From positions 1 through 10,238 of the forward strand of contig JALVPX010000213.1 of NCBI GenBank assembly GCA_027031565.1: a stretch of DNA of 10,238 nucleotides. The letters are read 5' to 3'. The DNA is from Deltaproteobacteria bacterium. Lineage in GTDB: Bacteria > Desulfobacterota > Dissulfuribacteria > Dissulfuribacterales > JALVPX01. Shown here piece by piece: positions 1-6,818 of this stretch; within the stretch, counting starts at the first letter, position 1; each line of letters opens with the position of its first letter. A program made the position numbers and the translations under genes. The notes under the pieces were generated by a model. The model was not told the origin of the DNA and did no database searches. It was given only the letters and a program-made list of their open reading frames with translations.

Positions 1-1
1 C

Positions 2-1654
2 ACAGATGATCCAGAGCGTCCCGGGGCGGGAAATATTGTAATCCATGCAATATGGGGCCTAGGTGAGCTTTTGGTACAGGGAGAGGTCTCTTCAGACGCC
101 TACATTGTATCAAGGGGGGAGAACCCGCAGGTCCTCAAAAAGACCGTGGGGGACAAGGCAAAGGAGATGAGGCTTGGGAAGGCCACGGAGCCTGAAATCG
201 TTGATGTACCAGCTGCGCGACGAAAGGCCTTTACCTTGCAGGATGATGAGGTGCTGCTGCTGGCCCGCTGGGGCATGAAGCTCGAACAAGTATTCCAAGG
301 ACCCCAAGACATTGAATGGGCAAAGGATGAAAATGGCAGGATAGTGATATTACAGTCCAGACCACTGGCATTGAAAAGCGGTGATACTGAGCCGTGCGAA
401 TGTGATTTTGGCAAGATAAGCAATCCGGTTTTGATTTCCGGGGGTGAAACAGCCTCGCCTGGCATAGGTGCGGGTCAGGTATTCAAATTGGCGAAAGAGA
501 CTGATCTTGAGAAGGTTCCCAGGGGAGCCGTCCTTGTGGCAGAAAACACTCTGCCGCACTACGTAAAGATAATGGACAAACTCAATGCGGTAGTTACAGA
601 TGTAGGCAGCACAGCAGGTCATTTTGCATCGGTTGCTAGAGAATTTGGCGTTCCAACCCTGGTCAATACGAAAGAGGCCACTTCAAAAATTGAACACGGA
701 ATCGAGGTGACGGTTCATGCAGATGGCAAGACTGTATATGCAGGCATTATTAGATCCATGCTGGAGAAACCGTGCGCCAGGCGCAAAACAACCCAGGAAA
801 CGCCCTTTCAACAGAAGCTGAAATATTTAGTAAGTTTTATCTCGCCATTGAGGCTTCTGGATCCGCAGGCACCCAACTTTGTGCCCGAGGAGTGCCAATC
901 GCTCCATGATATCATCAGGTTTCTGCATGAAAAGGCGGTAAGCGAGATGTTTTCCCTGGGAGACAAATGGGGTCGTGCTGCCAAGGGTGCAAGACGCCTT
1001 GTCTCCAATCTGCCGTTAAGCCTGTTCGTGGTGGATGTTGGAGGTGGACTTTCAGAAGAGGCAAAAAACAAGAATGAGATTGTGATGGAAGAAGTAATAT
1101 CCATTCCTCTTAGGGCATTATGGCAGGGTCTTACCCATCCCAGCGTAAAATGGTCTGAAATCAGTCACTTCGACTGGAAAGAATTTGACAATATTGCCCT
1201 TGCTGGCGGGGTCTCTAAAAAGAGTTCCAAGTCGTTGGCCACCTATGCAGTCATATCTAGGGATTATCTCAACTTGAGCGTAAAATTCGGATACCATTTT
1301 GTGATTGTAGATACTATATGCGGTGAAAACCCCCAGCAAAACTACATATCCTTCAGATTCGCCGGGGGCGGCGGCCTGCCTCATCAGCGCGGTCTGCGCC
1401 TCCTCTTTTTGTCAGAGATCTTGAACAGGCTGGGATTCAAGGTCGTAACCAAGGGCGACCTTCTCGATGCCCAATTCCAGGGTCATGCCCAATCGGCCAC
1501 AGAAAAGCGGCTGGCCGAACTGGGGCGTCTCATCGGTGCAACAAGGCTGCTTGATATGTATTTGAAGAGTGAAGAAGATGTTCGGGCATTCATTGATGAC
1601 TTCATGGCTGGTAAAAGCCATTTTGGCCCTGATCCTCTGGTTTACAGGAACTGA
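2..1654 (+). CDS. PEP synthase/PPDK-like protein with phosphohistidine domain (5' partial)
   Basis: The reading frame is open from base 2, so the true start lies left of the window; a TTG at 71 falls inside conserved sequence and is not the start. The 550 visible residues begin at the end of an ATP-grasp-like PPDK N-terminal domain (WGLGE near residues 18-22, then VQGEVSSDAYIV; QDIEWAKDENGRIVILQSRP near 102-121). A PEP-utiliser swivelling domain follows, with TDVGSTAGHFASVAREFGVP, in which His207 (codon 620-622) is the expected phosphohistidine. In PEP synthase and PPDK this histidine carries phosphate between the nucleotide and PEP/pyruvate sites. Residues about 275-550 do not look like the PEP/pyruvate-binding TIM barrel; they hold PNFVPEECQSLHDIIRFLHE and a glycine-rich FRFAGGGGLPHQRG segment. 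It may therefore be a phosphotransfer or regulatory relative rather than a true PEP synthase. A phosphatase gene starts 20 bases downstream, probably in the same operon. The family call is firm, the function open. Confidence 0.85.
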   Translation, partial: TDDPERPGAGNIVIHAIWGLGELLVQGEVSSDAYIVSRGENPQVLKKTVGDKAKEMRLGKATEPEIVDVPAARRKAFTLQDDEVLLLARWGMKLEQVFQGPQDIEWAKDENGRIVILQSRPLALKSGDTEPCECDFGKISNPVLISGGETASPGIGAGQVFKLAKETDLEKVPRGAVLVAENTLPHYVKIMDKLNAVVTDVGSTAGHFASVAREFGVPTLVNTKEATSKIEHGIEVTVHADGKTVYAGIIRSMLEKPCARRKTTQETPFQQKLKYLVSFISPLRLLDPQAPNFVPEECQSLHDIIRFLHEKAVSEMFSLGDKWGRAAKGARRLVSNLPLSLFVVDVGGGLSEEAKNKNEIVMEEVISIPLRALWQGLTHPSVKWSEISHFDWKEFDNIALAGGVSKKSSKSLATYAVISRDYLNLSVKFGYHFVIVDTICGENPQQNYISFRFAGGGGLPHQRGLRLLFLSEILNRLGFKVVTKGDLLDAQFQGHAQSATEKRLAELGRLIGATRLLDMYLKSEEDVRAFIDDFMAGKSHFGPDPLVYRN

Positions 1655-1660
1655 AATCGA

Positions 1661-1667
1661 AAAGGAG
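1661..1667 (+). promoter_or_regulatory. Shine-Dalgarno site fixing the phosphatase start
   Basis: AAAGGAG lies 7 bases before the ATG at 1675. Two other ATGs at 1668 and 1671 are closer to it but in another frame, so the spacing and the downstream protein homology together select 1675. Confidence 0.6.
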
Positions 1668-1674
1668 ATGATGC

Positions 1675-2790
1675 ATGGCGGAAGAATATGAACTCACGTG
1701 GATAACGCCTAACATAGCCGTCGGCTATGCGCCCATGTCTTATGACCAGCTGGATTCCATCAAGCGGCAGGGTATAGATGCGATAATAAATTTGTGCGGC
1801 GAATTTTGCGACCTGCATGAGATCGAAGAGCAATCGGGTTTTGAGGTCTATTATCTGCCCATCCCTGATGAAAACGCCCCAGACATGGAAGAAATGGAAC
1901 AGGCCCTTGAGTGGCTGGACGAGGCCGTGTATCTGGGTAAAAAGGTACTGATCCATTGTCGTCACGGCATTGGGCGCACAGGCACTTTCATAACCTCTTA
2001 CCTTATAAGGAGAGGCCTTGGGCTCAAGGTTGCGGAAAAAAAGCTGAAACACACCAGGGCAAAGGCAACAAACTACAGTCAATGGCGCCTTCTCAAGAAG
2101 TATCAAAAAAAACAGGGAGTCTTGAAAATAAGGGAGCCATCCCTGGAAAGCAGGAATGTGGTGGATCTTTCCCCCTATTTCTCTGAATATGAGGCCCTGG
2201 TCCAGAAAGTTGAACATGATGTTGAAAATGCCCAAAAGGCCCTGTCCCAAAAGATCAAGCGGTGCGGAAGGGAAACGACAGGATGTTGTTACGATTATTT
2301 TGAATTGCAACTGATTGAGGCGGTTTATTTGACCAACAAGATGAACAAGTACCTTAAGAGCGAAATGAGGCTGCAGCTGGTGCACAAAGCCATGGAAATT
2401 TCCCGTGAGATCGACAAGATTAAGCGGGAACTGGGAGGTAAAGGCGACGACCCAGCGGTCAATCTTGAAAAACTTGCAAAGGCTTATGCAGAAAAACGCA
2501 TCTTGTGTCCTCTCAGCGTAGATGAAACGTGTTGTCTCTATGATTACAGGCCCATCAGATGCCGGCTCTATAAAGTGCCTGCACAGCAACTTGATATGGT
2601 TGAAATAGACAAGATGTTATACGATATCTCGCAATCGGTCTTTTTTGCCTTCAGCGGCTCTTTTTGGGGAAGGGAAGGCCTGACCTTTTCCCTTGCAGAT
2701 ACCATTTCCGGCAGGTTCGTACAGAAATACTTCTATTATCTCGCCTACCTGGCTGCCGGCAACAATATAAAGATTAAGGAAGAGGCCTGA
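1675..2790 (+). CDS. Dual-specificity-type protein tyrosine phosphatase fused to a YkgJ-like cysteine-cluster domain
   Basis: This 371-residue protein has two parts. Residues about 5-150 form a cysteine-dependent phosphatase domain: the P-loop HCRHGIGRTGTF places the nucleophile at Cys95 and the phosphate-binding Arg at 101, and PIPDENAP supplies a likely general acid, Asp65. This is the atypical dual-specificity fold, which hydrolyses phospho-Tyr/Ser/Thr or small phosphorylated molecules. Residues about 190-300 resemble the YkgJ/UPF0153 'zinc- or iron-chelating' domain: Cys197, Cys204, Cys205, then Cys278, Cys286, Cys287 and Cys296, ending in the characteristic CCLYDYRPIRCR. A bound metal is inferred from the family, not seen. 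There is no signal peptide or membrane segment, so it should be cytosolic. It follows the PEP synthase-like gene by 20 bases, which makes a protein phosphorylated by or related to that pathway a plausible but unproven substrate. Its stop lies 6 bases from that of the convergent response regulator. Confidence 0.88.
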   Translation: MAEEYELTWITPNIAVGYAPMSYDQLDSIKRQGIDAIINLCGEFCDLHEIEEQSGFEVYYLPIPDENAPDMEEMEQALEWLDEAVYLGKKVLIHCRHGIGRTGTFITSYLIRRGLGLKVAEKKLKHTRAKATNYSQWRLLKKYQKKQGVLKIREPSLESRNVVDLSPYFSEYEALVQKVEHDVENAQKALSQKIKRCGRETTGCCYDYFELQLIEAVYLTNKMNKYLKSEMRLQLVHKAMEISREIDKIKRELGGKGDDPAVNLEKLAKAYAEKRILCPLSVDETCCLYDYRPIRCRLYKVPAQQLDMVEIDKMLYDISQSVFFAFSGSFWGREGLTFSLADTISGRFVQKYFYYLAYLAAGNNIKIKEEA

Positions 2791-2796
2791 GCCCTT

Positions 2797-3162
2797 TTAC
2801 GGATTCAACCCAAGGGTATGCTCTGTTTTTTCTGTGAGTTCTTCAATATCTATTGGTTTTAAAAGGTATTCAGAAGCGCCCAGCCTTAAAGACTCCTGGG
2901 CTGTTTCCATGGTAGGATAACCGGTAAGCATTATCACCTTGAGTTCGGGATCTATCTTCCTGAGTTCTTCCAGCAGTTCAACGCCGCTCATCTTTTTCAG
3001 CTTGATGTCAAGAATGGCCAGATCAACCTTGTTGTTCTTTACATGTTCTACGGCATCTTCTTCTTCCGTGAAGACCACGACGTTGTGCCCCTTTCTCTCT
3101 AGAATCTTTTTTATAAGGATTCCAGCATCTAAAACATCGTCTATCACCATTATGTCTGCCAT
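2797..3162 (-). CDS. Single-domain response regulator (CheY-like receiver)
   Basis: The 121-residue product consists only of a receiver domain. Visible key residues are the acidic pair Asp8-Asp9 (MVIDDV), the phospho-acceptor Asp52 (AILDIKLKKMSG), the switch Thr80 (VIMLTGYP) and Lys102 in LLKPID. No output domain follows, so it should act by protein-protein contact, by relaying phosphate, or as a partner of a kinase encoded elsewhere; no histidine kinase gene is in the window. The frame is open with an ATG at 3207 (15 residues longer), but the ATG at 3162 begins exactly where receiver homology begins and has AGGAG 9 bases upstream, so it is preferred. The gene converges with the phosphatase gene with only 6 bases between stops, and lies 182 bases downstream of the glycosyltransferase run, with a possible promoter of its own in that gap. 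Confidence 0.92.
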   Translation of the reverse strand: MADIMVIDDVLDAGILIKKILERKGHNVVVFTEEEDAVEHVKNNKVDLAILDIKLKKMSGVELLEELRKIDPELKVIMLTGYPTMETAQESLRLGASEYLLKPIDIEELTEKTEHTLGLNP

Positions 3163-3171
3163 TATGCCAGG

Positions 3172-3176
3172 CTCCT
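3172..3176 (-). promoter_or_regulatory. Shine-Dalgarno site of the response regulator
   Basis: On the minus strand AGGAG (inside AAAAGGAGC) sits 9 bases before the ATG at 3162. It decides for that start over the upstream in-frame ATG at 3207. Confidence 0.6.
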
Positions 3177-3205
3177 TTTCTTTAATCCATATGCGGTCCG
3201 ATAAC

Positions 3206-3235
3206 ACAATAGCATCTAAATTTTTTTTGAAACAA
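3206..3235 (-). promoter_or_regulatory. Candidate sigma-70-type promoter for the response regulator
   Basis: On the minus strand TTGTTT (3230-3235) and TATTGT (3206-3211) are separated by 18 bases. The spacer contains a run of eight A (T8 on the plus strand, 3221-3228). The position, about 44 bases from the -10 to the chosen ATG, is suitable. Matches to the consensus are only moderate and the surroundings are A+T-rich, so chance is a real possibility. The remainder of the gap up to 3344 shows no gene and no convincing terminator. Confidence 0.3.
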
Positions 3236-3344
3236 CATAGTTATAGGTTGAATCCAGAAATTCTTGACGTTCCCGCTTAACGCCGAGACTTTATGGGATG
3301 GTATATATTAAAATATCTTTGGGTATAAAGCAAAACAACCCTTT

Positions 3345-4310
3345 TTAAAAACTTAAACCTAATTGTAACGCCGATGTTTTCAAGATGGTTTCCGCTCGTT
3401 TTTTATATGTATGGTCTCGTAAAGTTCGTTTTTGAGCAGCTTTTCTGATCCGGAGTGCTTTTCCAGGGTCATTAATAAATGTTTTTACTTTTTCTTCAAA
3501 GTCTCGGACATTGTTGAATAATATTATTTCTTCATCAGGTTTATAATAGTCTGTTATTTCAAGGGAATCGACGAAAAACATTTGTAGGGCACCAGACATG
3601 CCAGCTTCAAAAGTTCTAGGCCCGGGAGTAGATGGTGTCAGCATGTATCTTTCATTTGCATAGTGTAGATTTCGTCCCATGTTTAACGTAATTTTTGATT
3701 TTGCATAATAATCTGGCAAAATAGCGTTGGGTATTCTTTGATTTTTGGTAAAAGGCAAGTTTTTTTCATCCCAGCCATCACCAAAAATCTGGGTGTTAAA
3801 TTGTTCCAAAACAGGTTTAAGACCATCAAGTAAGGTGAGCCTGTTTTCGAATCCAACCCCGCAGAAAAATATGTCAATGCTTTTTTGTCCGTCTACTGGT
3901 CTATGATGTGTTGCAGGGCTTGCAGCCATTGGCAGATGAAAAACATTTTTTCGACCATAATGATAGGAGGCCCATCGGTCATTTGTGAAAATTAAATCTG
4001 CGTAATCGGCTATTTTATACTTAAAATCGAATTCATACGGATCGTCATGCATCCAGAAAACAAGGGCCACATCAAGTTTATTGCAACACTTCTTGATAAA
4101 AGAATATTCAGATTCATGAGGCATACAAGATCCGAATACTACGGCCATATCTGGTTTGAATGAATTTAGTAAATCACAGGCAAAGTAGAGACCAGTTTCT
4201 TTTACCTGGCCCGGTCCCAGAATTTCTGCAAAACCTTGAGTAAGATAGGACTTCATGGCCAAATTTCTGTTTATGTGGTCGGGCATTGCCCCTATTATTA
4301 GTACCTTCAT
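3345..4310 (-). CDS. CgeB-like glycosyltransferase
   Basis: The 321-residue protein matches the CgeB/YkvP style of GT-B glycosyltransferase. Landmarks in order are MKVLIIGAMPDHINRN at the N-terminus, HDDPYEFD (residues 88-95), DLIFTNDRWASYHYG (105-119), FHLPMAASP (124-132), FFCGVGFENR (148-157), SKITLNMGR (205-213), STPGPRTFEAGMSG (227-240) and AQKRTLRDHTYKKR (292-305). Such enzymes are thought to move a sugar from a nucleotide donor onto a surface glycan or protein; the donor and acceptor cannot be read from sequence. No membrane segment is visible. The ATG at 4310 lies 9 bases after the stop of the preceding gene and has no clear Shine-Dalgarno site, which suggests translational coupling. 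Its domain is paralogous to the N-terminal domain of the preceding 823-residue protein. It is the last gene of the three-gene run. Confidence 0.85.
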   Translation of the reverse strand: MKVLIIGAMPDHINRNLAMKSYLTQGFAEILGPGQVKETGLYFACDLLNSFKPDMAVVFGSCMPHESEYSFIKKCCNKLDVALVFWMHDDPYEFDFKYKIADYADLIFTNDRWASYHYGRKNVFHLPMAASPATHHRPVDGQKSIDIFFCGVGFENRLTLLDGLKPVLEQFNTQIFGDGWDEKNLPFTKNQRIPNAILPDYYAKSKITLNMGRNLHYANERYMLTPSTPGPRTFEAGMSGALQMFFVDSLEITDYYKPDEEIILFNNVRDFEEKVKTFINDPGKALRIRKAAQKRTLRDHTYKKRAETILKTSALQLGLSF

Positions 4311-4319
4311 TTGATGAGT

Positions 4320-6791
4320 TCAATTGATTCGTCTTTGGATGCGTCTCCTGCCTTCATCTGCAAGCCTCCCAATAAGTGCACGAAATCCATATAAGTGATA
4401 ATAATCCAGGGCCTTTTGGATATAGAAAAAAGACCGTTTCTTGACCGTATCAACATGCATAGGGGGTGAAACAGGCCTGGCTTTCCAGGTATCTTGAAGC
4501 AAGAAGATGTTGCAGTCTGCCAAAGATAGCTCGGGATCATAGCCATCTGCTTTGGAAAATTTTTCCGAACCTGATGAGGAGATAAGGGCGTTGTATTTTT
4601 CAGCAAGCCATTTTGCGTGTTCCGAATTTTCTATCCACAAGTTATTGGTGATATTCTCCTGAAGTTTTTTATGAAGATCAGGATTGTTTTTTAATTTCAG
4701 TATTTCAAATACCACATGTCCAGGGCTGTGAGGGGGCACTATAATACCTGTTTCGTTATGTTTTACTCTGCGTGCTGGCGCTCCTAGATTCGTAACGATT
4801 GGAACAACTCCGCATTGCCATGCCTCTGAAAGGGTAATGCAATAGGTTTCTGGCCAAATGGATAGGTGAAGCGATACATCCATGGCCGAGAGGGTTTTCA
4901 TCAGGCTATCTTCATCATAAACCCCATGGATCGTGAGGTTCTTAAATTTCATCTTGTCGATTACATCATTGTAGTGTTTGGTCAAATGACCGAATATATG
5001 AAACTGGATATCGGTGTGCCTAAGGTTAGCCATTATTTGAATTACATCATCGGCTCCTTTCAGCCTAGTAAAGTTCCCAGGTATAGCTACACTGAACACT
5101 TTTTTGTTAACCTTTGAACGGCATGGTCGATAAGGTTTGCGAACTGGAATACCAAAAACCTCCATGCGGCTGAAAGATTTGGCCATTGGAAAGGAGGCAT
5201 TGATCATCTCGTATGTATTGCTGGAATTAAGATGAATAAGGTCAATTTTCTTTAGCATTTCAGAGAAAAAACCGTGTCGCATATATTGGCTGCCCGGGTG
5301 ACCGGAAGCATTTAAGCAGATGTCACAGCTTGTTGGAGGAATAAAAGGTGCTTGGCAGTATCTACCTTGATACCCAATTAGATTGTAGGAATGGCATAAA
5401 AGGAAATAGTCATGAATAGTTAATATTGTGGGAATCCCCAATGCCTTGGCAATAAAAGGCAACGAAAAGGCGTGACGAAAAAGGTGTTGAAAATGCACCA
5501 GGCTTACTTCATGGTCAACCAGTATTTTCCCAAAAGTTGTTTCTCTCTCCCTGTTATAAAAGACGCCGTCTTCCACACTGTAGTCAAACTGAAAACGTTT
5601 CAAAGTATTGTAATCTGCATCTTTAAGCACATAATCAGTAACGCTTGGGCCATCAGGTATGAAAAATAGAAAGTTGTAGTGATCAAGTAGGGAATTTTTT
5701 ATCATTCCTTGGTAGACTTCCACCCCGCCAAAAGGGACCGTTCCCTCCACATTGTGGGAAACCATCAATATGGTAGGCTTTTTGGAATGGAAGTGTATGT
5801 GGGGGGTGGCCGGAATCTTGGCCTTGGGAGAAAGGGTGCTGGCAGCATCAAGGATTTCCTGGACCCTGTGATCATATGTGTGCGAACTTAATGCACGTTT
5901 TTGGGCATTAATTGCTATGTTTTTTCTGGAATCAGGGCGTTCTAGATAAAACTTAATCTTTTCTATGCAATCATTTACGCCAGAAAACGTTACAGTTTCC
6001 TTTCCTATCGTGAAATAAGATGAAAAATCTGAAATGGAATCATCAAGAAGTTGAAAACCACATGCCATGGCTGTTTCAAAAAGCCTTGGCCCAGGTGTAT
6101 CGGCCTTGGCTCTATTGCCTGAAGCTGAAAACTCTCTGCCAAGCATGAGTGTGATTTTGCTTAAATTGGCCATACGAGCCAATTCATTATTAGGGGTTCT
6201 CCAATTATAAGTAAACTTAGGTTGTTTAAGGCTAAAAGGTGGTAATAAATTATTTGTAGGCAGTGCAAATTTATATCGCAAGTCTGCAATATGTGGTTCC
6301 AAGGCCTTAATCAAATTAACTCTGTTTGGCCACGCAGTCCCTACAAACAAAATATCATACAAGAAGTTCTCGTCTTTTTCAGGATAGTGGAAAAAATGAA
6401 ATTTTTTAGATGCAGCAAATGGCAAATGGTGGGCATTGGGTCCATAATTCAGTGAACTGGCCTTGTCATTAGTAAATATGATGTCAAATAGTTGGGCTCT
6501 CTCCTGGTTAACACTGAATTCATAAGGATCTTCAGTAAACCAGATAGCACTTCTACCGCAGGCCACTGCTAGCCTACGGCAGACCTCCATATCCATTTCC
6601 TCGCCACCATAGGCAAGAAAAAGGTTGCAAGAGTGTCGGACTGCTTTATCAATGGCGTTACCGTAATTGGCATTAATTACTAACTGTACATCAGGGTTTT
6701 TGTTGAGAGCATCTTCAATTGCAAGACATATATAGTAGTTTGGATCTCGTTTTTTGGTTCCAAGCAGCAGTATTTTCCATTTATCATCCAT
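4320..6791 (-). CDS. Two-domain glycosyltransferase: CgeB-like domain fused to GT4 domain
   Basis: This 823-residue protein carries two GT-B glycosyltransferase units. Residues about 1-320 are CgeB-like: EDPYEF (87-92), DIIFTND (103-109), HHLPFAAS (121-128), SKITLMLGRE (211-220), DTPGPRLFETAMACG (231-245) and AQKRALSSHTYDHR (296-309). Residues about 338-740 are a GT4 (glycosyl transferase group 1) unit: SHNVEGTVPFGGVEVYQ near 345-361, HDYFLLCHS at 460-468, GNFTRLKGADD at 572-582, and the EX7E signature with Glu648 and Glu656 (PETYCITLSEAWQCGVVP). Cys466, Cys479, Cys489 and Cys492 form a small cluster after the HDYFLLC motif, as in some GT4 enzymes. The C-terminal 40 residues are basic and partly amphipathic (DYYHLYGFRALIGRL), perhaps for membrane contact. 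It should add two successive sugars, or one domain may be structural. It starts 27 bases after the coiled-coil GT2 gene. No strong Shine-Dalgarno site is seen. The domain calls are firm; the sugars are unknown. Confidence 0.88.
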   Translation of the reverse strand: MDDKWKILLLGTKKRDPNYYICLAIEDALNKNPDVQLVINANYGNAIDKAVRHSCNLFLAYGGEEMDMEVCRRLAVACGRSAIWFTEDPYEFSVNQERAQLFDIIFTNDKASSLNYGPNAHHLPFAASKKFHFFHYPEKDENFLYDILFVGTAWPNRVNLIKALEPHIADLRYKFALPTNNLLPPFSLKQPKFTYNWRTPNNELARMANLSKITLMLGREFSASGNRAKADTPGPRLFETAMACGFQLLDDSISDFSSYFTIGKETVTFSGVNDCIEKIKFYLERPDSRKNIAINAQKRALSSHTYDHRVQEILDAASTLSPKAKIPATPHIHFHSKKPTILMVSHNVEGTVPFGGVEVYQGMIKNSLLDHYNFLFFIPDGPSVTDYVLKDADYNTLKRFQFDYSVEDGVFYNRERETTFGKILVDHEVSLVHFQHLFRHAFSLPFIAKALGIPTILTIHDYFLLCHSYNLIGYQGRYCQAPFIPPTSCDICLNASGHPGSQYMRHGFFSEMLKKIDLIHLNSSNTYEMINASFPMAKSFSRMEVFGIPVRKPYRPCRSKVNKKVFSVAIPGNFTRLKGADDVIQIMANLRHTDIQFHIFGHLTKHYNDVIDKMKFKNLTIHGVYDEDSLMKTLSAMDVSLHLSIWPETYCITLSEAWQCGVVPIVTNLGAPARRVKHNETGIIVPPHSPGHVVFEILKLKNNPDLHKKLQENITNNLWIENSEHAKWLAEKYNALISSSGSEKFSKADGYDPELSLADCNIFLLQDTWKARPVSPPMHVDTVKKRSFFYIQKALDYYHLYGFRALIGRLADEGRRRIQRRIN

Positions 6792-6818
6792 AACTTAAGT
6801 CGCTTCCACCAAAGAGGC

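Noticed and set aside
1642..2589. Long minus-strand open frame of 315 codons opposite the phosphatase gene
   Set aside because: It lies wholly antisense to a gene with clear phosphatase and YkgJ motifs, begins without a good ribosome site, and its translation shows no recognisable domain.
2780..2800. Possible shared terminator between the phosphatase and response regulator genes
   Set aside because: Only a 3-base GGC/GCC stem before four T could be drawn, too weak to call.
3163..3207. Fifteen-residue N-terminal extension of the response regulator from the ATG at 3207
   Set aside because: The receiver fold begins at MADIMVIDD, and the ATG at 3162 has AGGAG at a good distance while the ATG at 3207 overlaps the candidate -10.
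3301..3344. A+T-rich inverted sequence ATATT-AA-AATAT after the last glycosyltransferase gene
   Set aside because: The arms are pure A/T and short, with no T run on the proper side; expected by chance in such sequence.
4307..4606. 99-codon minus-strand frame overlapping the end of the two-domain transferase gene
   Set aside because: It is an alternative frame of that gene; the product has no family resemblance and the real frame has a coherent C-terminal tail.
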